Shown one piece after another: positions 1 through 8,700 of a DNA stretch of 64,000 nt (positions within the stretch are counted from its first letter, which is position 1; each line of letters starts with the position of its first letter). The translations under genes and the position numbers were made by a program. Origin of the DNA: an uncultured Oscillibacter sp. (lineage in GTDB: Bacteria > Bacillota > Clostridia > Oscillospirales > Oscillospiraceae); NCBI GenBank assembly GCA_910587705.1, contig CAJUMX010000001.1:381104-445103 (forward strand), given 5' to 3'. The notes under the pieces were generated by a model, which worked only from the letters and a program-made list of their open reading frames with translations, had not been told where the DNA came from and ran no database searches.

Positions 1-109
1 CCCAAATCCACTCGGACTTGAAACACCTATCGGCTCGCACGGAGAGACAGGTGCGGGCCCGTGCGCTCGGCACTTCGTTGCAGCCATCTATCCTTGCTTA
101 TTGCTGTTT
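1..109 (-). other. Structured 5' leader of a gene beyond the left edge
   Basis: No open reading frame is supported here. Read leftward, this is the start of a transcript from the promoter at 110-138. Two hairpins are visible: 32-40 pairs with 51-59 (nine pairs, one G-T wobble) and 61-64 pairs with 70-73. There is no T-run, so this is not a terminator. I could not match it to a riboswitch class; the controlled gene lies outside the window. Confidence 0.4.
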
Positions 110-138
110 ATTGTAGCGGAACGTCCGCAAAAATGCAA
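110..138 (-). promoter_or_regulatory. Sigma-A type promoter, leftward
   Basis: On the minus strand a -35 TTGCAT (133-138) and a -10 TACAAT (110-115) are separated by 17 bases. Transcription would start near 103 and run off the left edge through the structured leader. Confidence 0.6.
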
Positions 139-222
139 GCCCCCAAACAGAGAACTTTTCCGCCTCTTTTTAGATAAAACGCCGGAAACTTCCTGCCGTC
201 CGGGGGCTCTTGCCGACCGTGG

Positions 223-606
223 TCAGTGGCTGCGGTCGGTGGGGCTGTCCTCTACATAGGCGCAGATGCGCCCGAAGGTTTCCTCGCTGAGGTCGTGCTC
301 CACCTTGCAGGCATCCAGCGCGGCCTGTTCCGGGGAGACGCCCATCAGCTCGAAGAGCTTGGTGATGGTCTTATGACGGCGGTAGACACGGCTGGCAATT
401 TCCATGCCGCTGGCGGTCAGGGTGATGTTCCCGTCCCCGGCCATGATGATATAGCCGCTCTCCCGCAGCTTTTTCATGGCGATGCTGACGCTGGGCTTGG
501 AGTATCCCAATTTATTCACCACGTCGATGGACCGGACCTGGCCGGACTGCTCCTGGATGATGAGGATGGACTCCAGATAGTCCTCCGCGGATTCGTGTAT
601 GACCAA
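223..606 (-). CDS. DtxR/MntR family metal-dependent transcriptional repressor
   Basis: This 127-residue protein is a metalloregulator that represses metal uptake genes when loaded with Fe(II) or Mn(II). An N-terminal winged helix (about 5-70) is followed by a dimerisation and metal domain; the SH3-like C-terminal domain of DtxR is absent, as in MntR. Aligned by eye, metal ligands are D9, E12 and H78 as in MntR, but the other site reads C100, E103, H104 in the motif DACKVEH, which is the DtxR/IdeR (iron) pattern. The start is TTG at 606, about ten bases after GGGAGG; no in-frame ATG exists nearby. It stands alone. Its targets may include the feo genes at 60.8 kb, whose promoter has GGTTAG repeats; that link is inference. 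Confidence 0.85.
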   Translation of the reverse strand: MVIHESAEDYLESILIIQEQSGQVRSIDVVNKLGYSKPSVSIAMKKLRESGYIIMAGDGNITLTASGMEIASRVYRRHKTITKLFELMGVSPEQAALDACKVEHDLSEETFGRICAYVEDSPTDRSH

Positions 607-731
607 GACAATGCGCCTCCCTTCTGCTTAATTCTACCATGATAGCAAAGTTTTCCAAATAATGCAAGTCGCGATTGTCACAACTTTCGGCAATTTTTGG
701 AAATTTCCTCAATATTTTACTAATCAGGCAG

Positions 732-764
732 GAAAAACGGGGCGGAGCCGTCAGGCTCCGCCCC
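732..764 (-). terminator. Intrinsic terminator after ribU
   Basis: An 11-bp perfect stem (739-749 with 754-764, loop of four) is followed on the minus strand by GTTTTTCC. It ends the ribU transcript before the metal regulator gene. Confidence 0.85.
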
Positions 765-792
765 AAGATTTGCGGCTGCGAGGGGTTTTGGT

Positions 793-1536
793 TCAGATTT
801 TGCCCGCCAGCACCAGCACCAGCAGGACGAAGGTGGCGAGCAGCGCCAGGGAGAACAGCAGGAAGCCCGCATCGAAACGGTCGCCGGCGGCGGCGCTGTC
901 CCGCTCGGGGGCCAGCCGGGCCTTTCGCAGGGCGGTGACCACGGGCTTGTAGAGGAGCAGGATCAGGGCCATGTTCAGCCCGCCCTTCACCAGGTTGAAG
1001 GGGAGGAACACGGTGGGCAGCATCCCGGCCACCGTTTCCCGGGGAATTCCCATGTAGAGGGGGGTAATCAGGTAGTTCCAGAGGACCATAACCACCGTCA
1101 GCACCACGGTACCCAGGGCCAGGCCCAGAACCGCGCCCTTCCGGCTGCGCATTTTCTTATAGACAAAGGAGGCGGTGCAGCAGAAGGCGCAGGTAGCCAG
1201 CACATTCATGACAAGGCCGATGGGGCCGGTGTCGCTGACGGTGAACATCTCCACCAGGGCCACCACGATGGAAATGATGGCGGCGGAGAGGGGCCCGAAG
1301 AGGAAGCCGCCGATGCAGACCACCGTGTCCTTCACGTCCATCTGGAGGAAGCCGGAGACCTGGGGCAGCATCTTGCTGAGGAGCATGGCCACGTAGGTCA
1401 GGGCCGTCAGCATGGCCAGGGATGTGACGGTTTTGACGGTGTTCTGGGATTCCCGCCGCATCCGAAGCTCGGCGGCGGCTCCGGCGGCGTAGTCGTCGGC
1501 GGGGGCAGTGGTGACATTGGGCTCGTAGTTGGACAT
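793..1536 (-). CDS. ribU: Riboflavin ECF transporter substrate-binding protein RibU
   Basis: RibU is the membrane S-component that binds riboflavin and associates with the shared EcfA-A'-T module, which is not encoded here. About 247 residues. After a polar N-terminus of about 45 residues come roughly five to six hydrophobic segments, with the family-like stretch KDTVVCIGGFLFGP near the second and WNYLITPLYMG later. An FMN riboswitch directly upstream strongly supports the assignment. The start at 1536 follows AAGGAG with good spacing; a longer reading frame to 1641 would run into the riboswitch and is not used. Expected control: expression falls when FMN is abundant. Confidence 0.93.
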   Translation of the reverse strand: MSNYEPNVTTAPADDYAAGAAAELRMRRESQNTVKTVTSLAMLTALTYVAMLLSKMLPQVSGFLQMDVKDTVVCIGGFLFGPLSAAIISIVVALVEMFTVSDTGPIGLVMNVLATCAFCCTASFVYKKMRSRKGAVLGLALGTVVLTVVMVLWNYLITPLYMGIPRETVAGMLPTVFLPFNLVKGGLNMALILLLYKPVVTALRKARLAPERDSAAAGDRFDAGFLLFSLALLATFVLLVLVLAGKI

Positions 1537-1560
1537 AAGAAAACACTCCTTTACAAACTT

Positions 1561-1595
1561 GAAAACACCCTGGACGCTTTGACTTCTCCAAGGTG
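1561..1595 (-). terminator. Candidate attenuator between FMN riboswitch and ribU
   Basis: On the minus strand a nine-pair stem (1587-1595 with 1566-1574, one wobble) is followed by TGTTTTC, just upstream of the ribU ribosome binding site. It could be the riboswitch expression platform; a competing antiterminator was not worked out. Confidence 0.45.
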
Positions 1596-1644
1596 AACAA
1601 GCAGCAAAGAAGCGCACAAAATACGCGCGGTCAAGCCGCACTCA

Positions 1645-1770
1645 TCTTCTTCCATCCAGACTGTAACTGTTGGTCCCGGAGTTTCACCGGGTCAGCGGGG
1701 GCCGTGCTCTAAAGAAAACGGCCTCCGGTCGCGGACTGTACCGCCAGTGGGGAATTACACCCCGCCCTGA
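1645..1770 (-). ncRNA. FMN riboswitch (RFN element)
   Basis: Read on the minus strand, the conserved RFN blocks appear in order: GGGCGGGGTGTAATTCCCC near 1766, then ACTGGCGGTA, CCGCGA, a GCC-rich variable stem, CCGGTGAAACTCCGG, ACAGT and finally AGTCTGGATGGAAGAAGA near 1645. FMN binding is known to shut down riboflavin synthesis or transport genes in Firmicutes; here the target is ribU. Confidence 0.96.
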
Positions 1771-1802
1771 AGACAAAGTATTCAGTTCTGTTTCCTGAGC
1801 CT

Positions 1803-1831
1803 AGTATACGACGGCGGGACGGAAAATGCAA
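1803..1831 (-). promoter_or_regulatory. Promoter of the ribU transcript
   Basis: Minus strand -35 TTGCAT (1826-1831) and -10 TATACT (1803-1808) with 17-base spacing, placed just before the riboswitch. Confidence 0.7.
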
Positions 1832-1941
1832 GCCCTAATTTTTGTTTTTTGAAGAGGGCGCCGTAGCGGGAGAAGGGTGGACACACAGGTCCGCCCCTAC
1901 AGGGTTCACCCCTGGGACCTTTCCGCGCCGTGTTTTTCCTC

Positions 1942-1970
1942 TTTTCAACTTAGAACGAATGTGCTATCAT
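1942..1970 (+). promoter_or_regulatory. dinB promoter with degenerate LexA (SOS) box
   Basis: A -10 TATCAT (1965-1970) lies 17 bases from a weak -35 TTTTCA (1942-1947). Between them is GAACGAATGTGC (1953-1964), one base away from the Gram-positive SOS core GAAC-N4-GTTC. A LexA-like repressor sitting here would block the promoter. Confidence 0.55.
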
Positions 1971-1999
1971 AGACCCATCAACCCGAGAGGAGGGACTTC

Positions 2000-3229
2000 A
2001 TGGACCGCGTGATTCTCCACTGTGATCTGAACAGCTTCTACGCCTCCGTGGAGCTGCTGAACCGCCCGGAGCTAAAGAAGCTCCCCGTGGCCGTCTGCGG
2101 GGACCCCTCCTCCCGCCACGGCATCATTCTGGCGAAAAACGACCCCGCCAAGCGTTTCGGCGTCCAGACGGCGGAAACCATCTGGCAGGCCAAGAGAAAA
2201 TGCCCGGAGCTGATTCTCCTGCCGCCCCACCACCGGCTTTACCGGGAGTATTCCCGGAAGGTCAACGCCATTTACGACGAGTACACAGACCTGGTGGAGC
2301 CCTTCGGCATCGATGAGAGCTGGCTGGACGTGACAAACACCCTCCACCTCTTCGGCATGGACGCCGGGGCCCTGGCGGATACCCTCCGGCAGAGGGTGCG
2401 GAAAGAGCTGGGGCTGACCCTCTCCGTGGGGGTTTCCTTCAACAAGGTCTTTGCCAAGCTGGGCAGCGACTACAAAAAGCCCGACGCCACCACCGTGATT
2501 TCCCGTGACAACTGGCGGGAGTTCGTCTGGCCCCTCCCGGCGGGGGATATGCTCTATGTGGGAGGTGCGGCCCGGAAGCTGCTGGGGCAGTATGGCGTGA
2601 GGAGCATTGGAGAGCTGGCGGCCTGTCCCCGGGGGATGCTGGAGGAGCTGATGGGCAAGCTAGGGGGCCAGCTTCACGATTACGCCAACGGTCTGGATCG
2701 GGAGCCGGTCCGCTCCCGCCATCAGCCGGAGGTGGTGAAATCCATTGGGAACGGCACCACGTTTCCAAAGAACCTCACCACCCGGGCCCAGGTATCGGCG
2801 GGCATCGGACTTCTGGCAGACAGCGTGGCCGGGCGGCTCCGCCGGGTGGGGCTATACGCCGGCGGCGTCCATGTGACGGTCCGGGACCCGGCCTTTCACG
2901 ACCGCTCCCGCCAGCGGCAGCTAGCCGTTCCCACCCATTTGATTCGGGATATTTCCGCCGCCGCCCTGGAGCTGGCGGAGGAGCTGTGGAAGCCCCCCAA
3001 CCCCGTCCGGGCCCTGACGGTGACGGCCATCCACCTAACCCCGGAGGGGGAAACCTATGAACAGGAGGACCTGTTCGCCGCCGGGAGCGCTTCGAACCGG
3101 AAGCGGCAGGAGCGGCTGGAGGCCGCCATGGACGGCATCCGGCAAAAATATGGCAGCGGAGCCATCGCCTTTGGCGGACGGACGCCGGAGGACCCGGAGG
3201 ACGGGGGGAGCTTCCGAAGGAAAGGGTGA
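2000..3229 (+). CDS. dinB: Y-family DNA polymerase, DinB/Pol IV-like
   Basis: A 409-residue translesion polymerase that copies past damaged bases. The N-terminal catalytic motif HCDLNSFYASVE supplies the first metal-binding Asp, and FGIDESWLDVT (about 102-112) the paired acidic residues. The little-finger domain occupies the last third, and a clamp-binding type motif QEDLF is at about 355-359. The DLNSFYASVE form is common in clostridial DinB proteins and differs slightly from the DMDAFFASVE of E. coli Pol IV. Start ATG follows GAGGAGGG. It is monocistronic and preceded by a near-consensus SOS box, so induction by DNA damage is likely. Confidence 0.92.
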   Translation: MDRVILHCDLNSFYASVELLNRPELKKLPVAVCGDPSSRHGIILAKNDPAKRFGVQTAETIWQAKRKCPELILLPPHHRLYREYSRKVNAIYDEYTDLVEPFGIDESWLDVTNTLHLFGMDAGALADTLRQRVRKELGLTLSVGVSFNKVFAKLGSDYKKPDATTVISRDNWREFVWPLPAGDMLYVGGAARKLLGQYGVRSIGELAACPRGMLEELMGKLGGQLHDYANGLDREPVRSRHQPEVVKSIGNGTTFPKNLTTRAQVSAGIGLLADSVAGRLRRVGLYAGGVHVTVRDPAFHDRSRQRQLAVPTHLIRDISAAALELAEELWKPPNPVRALTVTAIHLTPEGETYEQEDLFAAGSASNRKRQERLEAAMDGIRQKYGSGAIAFGGRTPEDPEDGGSFRRKG

Positions 3230-3236
3230 GTTTTCC

Positions 3237-3264
3237 TTGACGGGGAGGGAATGTATGATATAAT
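3237..3264 (+). promoter_or_regulatory. Promoter of the coiled-coil gene
   Basis: TTGACG (3237-3242), 16 bases, TATAAT (3259-3264). The predicted start site near 3271 is next to the ribosome binding site, so the mRNA would have almost no leader. Confidence 0.7.
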
Positions 3265-3282
3265 AAAGATGAGGTGATGGGG

Positions 3283-3684
3283 ATGAGCGATATGGAAAAG
3301 GTTCTGGAAATGCTGACGGGCATGAATCAGCGGATGGATGCAATGCAGGGAGACGTAGCGGCTCTCCGGGGAGAGATGTCGGCGCTTCAGAAAGACATGG
3401 CGGCGCTTCAGAAAGACATGGCATCGCTCCAGAAAGACACGGCGGCGCTTCAAAAAGACATGGTTACAAAAGAGGAGCTCCAGCAGGCCAAGGGAGATAT
3501 GATGGCTTTGATGGAGGCTTACTTTACTCCCAAGTTCAACCTCCTCGCCGACCAGATCAAGCTGACGCAGGAAAAACAGGCCCCCATGGAGGCTCTGGAA
3601 CAGACAGAGGATCGACTTGACGTTCTGGAAGTGGTGGTTAAGAGCCATTCCGAGGATATCCGAAGGCTGAAAAAAGCGCAGTAA
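3283..3684 (+). CDS. Small coiled-coil protein with heptad repeats
   Basis: Unrecognised protein of about 133 residues. It is almost entirely predicted helix: four consecutive seven-residue units of the type ALQKDMA lie near residues 34-61, followed by a more irregular helical C-terminus ending in a basic tail. There is no signal peptide or membrane segment, so it should be cytoplasmic. The chosen start is the ATG five bases after GAGGTGA; upstream GTG (3274) and ATG (3277) starts are also possible. It stands alone between dinB and udk with its own promoter and terminator. Function unknown; the layout resembles small DUF-type coiled-coil proteins of gut Clostridia. Confidence 0.7.
   Translation: MSDMEKVLEMLTGMNQRMDAMQGDVAALRGEMSALQKDMAALQKDMASLQKDTAALQKDMVTKEELQQAKGDMMALMEAYFTPKFNLLADQIKLTQEKQAPMEALEQTEDRLDVLEVVVKSHSEDIRRLKKAQ
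3382..3465 (+). repeat. Four 21-bp tandem repeats inside the coiled-coil gene
   Basis: Units begin at 3382, 3403, 3424 and 3445; the first two are identical over 20 of 21 bases. Each codes one heptad (x-LQKDMA). Copy number could vary between strains and lengthen or shorten the coiled coil. Confidence 0.9.
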
Positions 3685-3695
3685 CGCGCATATAA

Positions 3696-3725
3696 AAAGG
3701 GAGCGGCTGAAAAGCCGCTCCCTTT
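3696..3725. terminator. Bidirectional intrinsic terminator
   Basis: A 13-bp perfect stem (3696-3708 with 3713-3725) with A and T flanks serves both the coiled-coil gene and the converging udk gene, whose stop codon is at 3727. Confidence 0.88.
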
Positions 3726-3726
3726 G

Positions 3727-4344
3727 TCATTCCCGGTCAATATGGTTTTGAATCCGCTGCATGATCATCTCCAGGGCCACCAGGTTGTGTCCTCCCTCCA
3801 GGACGATGATGTCCGCGTGCTTCCGAGAGGGCTCCACATACTGCTCGTGCATAGGCTTCACCGTGGTCAGGTACTGGGTCACCACGGACCGCAGGGTCCT
3901 CCCCCGCTCCTCCACGTCCCGGAGAGCCCGGCGGAGGATGCGCTCGTCCGCGTCGGTCTCCACAAAGATTTTAATGTCGAACAGTTCCCGGAGGCGGGGC
4001 TCGTGGAGAATCAAAAAGCCCTCCACAATCAAAACCTTGGTGGGGAAGATTTCCACCGTCTCGTCTGTCCGGTTGTGGTCCACATAGGAATACACCGGGC
4101 ACTGGACGGACCGCCCCTCCCGCAGCTCTTGAAGATGCCGGATCAGCAGGTCCGTTTCAAAGGCGTCGGGGTGGTCGTAGTTCTGGAGAGCCCGCTCCTC
4201 ATAGGTCTTGCCCTCCTGCCGCTTGTAGTAGCTGTCGTGTCCAATCACGGTGACGCTGCCGCCGAAGTGGTCCTTTAGATGCTGGGCCAGGGTGGTTTTT
4301 CCGGAGCCGCTTCCTCCGGCGATGCCGATGATGATGGCGCTCAT
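3727..4344 (-). CDS. udk: Uridine kinase
   Basis: A 205-residue cytoplasmic kinase of pyrimidine salvage, converting uridine and cytidine to their monophosphates with ATP or GTP. The P-loop GIAGGSGSGKTT begins at residue 7; the HDSYYK motif and a YDHPDAF motif that shapes the nucleoside site follow, as in Udk of other Firmicutes, and the length is typical. Start ATG at 4344 has GGGAGGT eight bases upstream; the ATG two codons earlier would be too close to it. The gene is monocistronic and converges on the coiled-coil gene at a shared terminator. Phosphoribulokinase is the only near alternative and is less likely because of the uridine kinase motifs. Confidence 0.93.
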   Translation of the reverse strand: MSAIIIGIAGGSGSGKTTLAQHLKDHFGGSVTVIGHDSYYKRQEGKTYEERALQNYDHPDAFETDLLIRHLQELREGRSVQCPVYSYVDHNRTDETVEIFPTKVLIVEGFLILHEPRLRELFDIKIFVETDADERILRRALRDVEERGRTLRSVVTQYLTTVKPMHEQYVEPSRKHADIIVLEGGHNLVALEMIMQRIQNHIDRE

Positions 4345-4454
4345 GCCCATTACCTCCCGTGGGTTCGATTCGGTTCTACAAGTTCCATTATATGGATTCG
4401 GGGCGAAAAAGCAAGGAGAACCTGAAAAGTTCACAAATTTTGACGAACTCGCAC

Positions 4455-4483
4455 TTGACGGCGGCCTGGAAAATGGATATGAT
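4455..4483 (+). promoter_or_regulatory. Promoter of the zinc-ribbon/SH3 gene
   Basis: TTGACG (4455-4460), 17 bases, TATGAT (4478-4483). Confidence 0.72.
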
Positions 4484-4549
4484 AGAAAATGTGATGATAG
4501 CAAAACCGGCATGGTTTTGACAATGAAGATCACATACGGGAGGACCGAC

Positions 4550-5611
4550 ATGGCAATGAAACGCTGCCCCATCTGCGGGGAGAGATTTTCCGATACATAT
4601 AAAAACTGCCCCTTCTGTGAGGAGGAGGAGTATTGGGAGGATGAACAGCAGGAGCCTGCCCGCCGCCCCATTCTCCGGGAGGGCGTCCGGAGCCCCGGCG
4701 GCCACGGCGGACGAAGCGCCTACAGCATCGTGACGCCAATTTTGATTGTGCTGATCGTGCTGATGGCCATGCTTTTGATCTACCTGCTCTATGGGGACAA
4801 GCTGTTCAACAAAGATGGAAAAACACCCCCGCCGGACGACGGCAAGACTGGCATCACCACGCCGATAGACCCCCCTGTGACACCGGACAAGACCCCCGCC
4901 ACGAACCCCGACGAGACGAACGAACCCGACGATACCCAGGAACCCGCCGACACGGATACGCCGGAGGGAGACGCTCCCGGTACCGACGCCCCCGGAACCG
5001 GAACCATGCCCGAGGGCAATGCCGGAAGCTCCAGCACAGCCTCCGGCGGGTCCGGGACCTCCAGCGGCGGCATGAGCTACGCCTCCGCCGCCGCCCTGCC
5101 CAAGGGACTAACCTTGAACAGCACGGACTTCACCCGCAGTGTCTCCGAGGGGGCCCACAAGTTGAAGGTTTCCGGCGGCACCGGCACCTATACCTGGATC
5201 AGCGAGAATCCGTCTGTCGCCAGCGTGGCCAGCGACGGAACCGTAACTCCCGTGGCTGCCGGAATCACCAACATCGTGGTTACCGACGGGTCTAAGCGGG
5301 CCATCTGCATTGTCCGGGTCACCGGCGGCTCCAGCGGCGGAGGCGGGACCGCACCCAGCACGCCCACAAGCACGCCCTCCTCCGGCGGGTCCCTGAAAGC
5401 GGGCAAGGCCGTGGTCGTCAACGGCGGCAACGGCGTCCGGGTCCGCTCCGGCCCCGGCACCAGCTACGACATCCTGGCCACCGTGCCCAACGGCGGCTCC
5501 GTTCAGGTGGTAGCCAGCGCGGGAGACGGCTGGTATGAAATCACCTTCACCGCTGTAGGCGGCGTGACCACCACCGGCTATATGAAGGGCGAGTTCCTGG
5601 CGAACTCTTGA
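4550..5611 (+). CDS. Zinc-ribbon membrane-anchored protein with Ig-like and SH3b domains
   Basis: A 353-residue protein with a cytoplasmic zinc ribbon at the N-terminus (CPICG at about 6 and CPFC at about 21), one transmembrane helix (about 62-82), a long Pro/Asp/Thr-rich spacer, a Big2-type Ig-like domain (about 188-270, with the typical NPSVASVASDGTVTPVAAG) and a C-terminal bacterial SH3 domain (about 288-350). The topology implies an internal zinc ribbon and an external wall-binding part. Start ATG follows GGGAGG by six bases. The role is unknown; a cell-wall sensor or scaffold is a reasonable inference. It has its own promoter and terminator. Confidence 0.8.
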   Translation: MAMKRCPICGERFSDTYKNCPFCEEEEYWEDEQQEPARRPILREGVRSPGGHGGRSAYSIVTPILIVLIVLMAMLLIYLLYGDKLFNKDGKTPPPDDGKTGITTPIDPPVTPDKTPATNPDETNEPDDTQEPADTDTPEGDAPGTDAPGTGTMPEGNAGSSSTASGGSGTSSGGMSYASAAALPKGLTLNSTDFTRSVSEGAHKLKVSGGTGTYTWISENPSVASVASDGTVTPVAAGITNIVVTDGSKRAICIVRVTGGSSGGGGTAPSTPTSTPSSGGSLKAGKAVVVNGGNGVRVRSGPGTSYDILATVPNGGSVQVVASAGDGWYEITFTAVGGVTTTGYMKGEFLANS

Positions 5612-5626
5612 GCCTGAAAACGAAAC

Positions 5627-5667
5627 AACAAGCATCCCCGGACGGTTTCGTCCGGGGATGCTTGTTT
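5627..5667 (+). terminator. Strong intrinsic terminator
   Basis: A 17-bp perfect stem (5627-5643 with 5650-5666) with a six-base loop ends the SH3-protein transcript. Confidence 0.88.
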
Positions 5668-5732
5668 CTGCCAGATGACGTGCGGCTGGAAACCTCTGCC
5701 GGATGGACCGCCGCCTCGGTCATCCGTCCGCT

Positions 5733-8700
5733 CTACGTACTCGACCCGCCGGGCTCCGCAAGCCCTTGCGCAAAGTCTTGCAGCTTCTCCCACGCGGCCC
5801 GGCCTCCGGCGGTGAGGTCCCCGGCCCGGTAGCCGCCGCTTAGCTCATGGAGGAAGCCCTCATAGTACGTTTTTCCCTTCTCGCTTCCGCCGGACAGATA
5901 CCCCGCCAGGAACAGCAGGATTTCATCTCGTTCCGCCGCGTCCCGCTCCGCCACGCTGTTGAGGAACTCCGCCGATTGGGGATACATGATCTTCGCCAGG
6001 GTCTCGCCATCCAGGTCCGTCAGCTCCAAGAGCCCCTGGTCCATCAGGGCATTGACCATATCTGACAAGAACATCTCCGTGCCGGGGAAACAATCGTTCT
6101 CCATTTTGGAAAACAGGTAGGTCCGGTTTCCGCCCTCGCCCAGCCGGAAATACAGGTAGTCGCAGCCGGCGTAGCCAATCATGCACCAGCCGTCCTCCCC
6201 TATATAGGACCCGCCCGCCAGCATTACCCGGTCCGGCGTGGCGGTGTGCGTCTCATAGCTGACGCTCCAAATTTCCACCCGGAGATTCCCCGCCGCCTCA
6301 TAGTAGGGTCCGCTGAGGCCGGTGATCCGCCAGTCGTCCCAGACGACGTTTCCGGGGCCGAAGTTTTCCTCGTTGTAGTTCCCGGAGCCATCCACGCCGT
6401 AGCCCTCCGCCGCCAGGGCCTCAAACCGCCCCTGGACAAAGCCCCGGGCCGCCGCCAGCACGTCCGCCGGGAGGGCCTCCAGGCCGTTGGCGATATGGTC
6501 CTTGTAGCCGCCCTCATCCTTATAAATTCGAAGATTTTCCCCGTCGAAAAACAGCGTCCGGTAACCTGTGACCGTGATGTCATAGCCGGGGAGGGGGACC
6601 TCCGCAGACATGGAGAGGTACCGTCCGTCCGGGTCCCAGAAGCCGGATTCCAGATACCCCGCCTCGGGCCACGCGGCGTGGATGAGGGCATACAGGTCCG
6701 CCTCGTAAAGGGTTCCGTCCCGCAGGAAGAAGAGCCGGGAGACATTCCACCCGTCGGAGGCGGCCACCTCCCGCACACCGTCCCCGTCCAGGTCCGCCTC
6801 GGTCACGTTCCCCAGGGCCCGGAGAAGCAGGGAGGGCGCGCCGTCGTCGGAGAAGGTGTAATAGTCGTTGATCTGGCCGAAGGAGTGTTCGGCCAGCTGG
6901 CCGTAGTAGGAAATCCGCAGGCCGGACTGCCCGAACAGGTTTGTAAAGGGCTCCACGCCGCCCTCGTCCGCCGACCATCCGGCGGAATCCTTCCCAGGCA
7001 CGGTTAAAAAGCAGTCCCGTTCTGTGGCGGAGACCGCCACGGCGGCATGGAGGTCGCCGTCTCCGGAGCGGTAGACCTCTATATAAAAGCCGTCGTCCCT
7101 GTCCTCATAGGGTTCAAAGTGCGTGGTGTACAGCGTTTCCGCCACGTCGTCGTGGCGCTCCACCTGGAGTTCCGGGGCCCGATAAGGCTCCGCATCGTCC
7201 AGGGGGATGACCCGCTCCGGTTCCCAGGCCGGGTAGGCTGTGGGAATGACGGGCGGGTCGTCATTCCAGCCCCAGTACCAGTTGCTCAGAAAACGGTAGC
7301 CGCCGTCTTTTTTAGGTTCCAGCGTCACGCACGCCGGGCTGGAGGAGACCATGTTCATCTCGCCGTGCCCGCTGCTAAGCCCGGGAAAGCCGCTGCCCTC
7401 GTAGTACAGGAGAACCTTGCCGTCCTTCCATTCTCCGGAGGTGAAGGTCACCTCGCCGGGATAGTTCGTGTCGCCGTGGAAGTCATAGTAGGCGTCGTAT
7501 TCCGCCAAATAGGTAAACTGGTCCAGGCGCCATTGGTCCGTATCCTTCAGGCCGATGCCCAGGTACTTCCGCAAAACTGCGTCCATCTCAGAGGCAGGAC
7601 ATTTCACAAGGTCCACCATGGGGTCCTCGCCGCCATAGGCCGCCTCCGCCACGGCTTGGCGCTCCTTCTCCGTCACCTCCATGGGCGCTCCCGTGCCGTT
7701 GTAGAAGAGTGTGAAGAGGTCGATCTGCCGGTAATCCTTCGGGGCCTCCACGGCCAGGTAAAGGAACTGGTTCATCATGTTGAAGCCGTCACCGTTGAAT
7801 ACTTCGGTATTAAACCGCTCCAGCTCCTCCGCCGTCAGGGGCCCGTCCTCCGGCGTCTCCAGGGTCTCGGATTTGGCGAAGGAACAGGCGCAGACCAGAA
7901 GGGCCAAGACCGCCGACAGCACCGCCGCCCACAGCCAGCGCTTCGGGGCCCGGGCGATGCGCCGCACCCGCTCCCGGAGGCTCCGCTTGTCCCCCGTCAT
8001 GGTGGTGGCGCAGCGGAGCAGGTCCCCGGGCCGGGGCTTGGCGGTGACCAGGGCCAGCAGGGTGGAGCCATAGGCCCGGCGCTCGCCGTCGCCAAGAACA
8101 CGCAGCGTCCCCTCGTCACAGGCCAGCTCCGCGTCCCGGCGGCTAAGAACCGCCGCCAGCCATACCAGAGGGTTCCACCAGTGGACTGCCAGGGCCGCGC
8201 ACCGCAGCAGCGACCAGAGGTGATCCCCCTGGCGGAAATGCGTGACCTCATGGGCCAGCACGTGGCGGAGCATCCCCGGGTCCGCCGCCGTTTCCGGGGT
8301 GACGTACACCGCCGGGCGGAGCACGCCGAACAGGCAGGGGGAGGGCAGGCCCGCCAGGGTATAGACCGGCAGGGGACACTCCGCCGCCAGCGGAACCCGG
8401 AGCCGCCGCAGCCGCCGGGCAAAGCTCAAGTTCGAGAGCAGGAACGCCGCCGCCAGCGCCGCCGACCCCGCCAGCCAAATTCCGCCCAGCAGGGTTTTAA
8501 GGTCCAACGGCTTCCGGGCCACCAAGGCGGCAGTCTCCTCCCCGGCGGGGGCGGGGAGGGCCTGGACGGGCTGTCCGGCCTCATCTCCCTGGGCGGGGTC
8601 GATTTTTTCCACCGGGGATTGGGGTCCTCTGGGAAGCGTTTGAATGATGGAGAGCTCCGGGAGCACCTGGGGCGTCTCTACGGGGGCGGTGAAAAACTGT

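Noticed and set aside
1..120. Left edge considered as T-box, M-box, cobalamin or RNase P RNA
   Set aside because: None of the conserved sequence blocks of these RNAs could be found in the available 109 bases.
4788..5073. Long antisense reading frames inside GC-rich genes (here and in many other places)
   Set aside because: They lack ribosome binding sites, have low-complexity Pro/Gly/Arg/Ser composition and mirror a well supported gene on the other strand.
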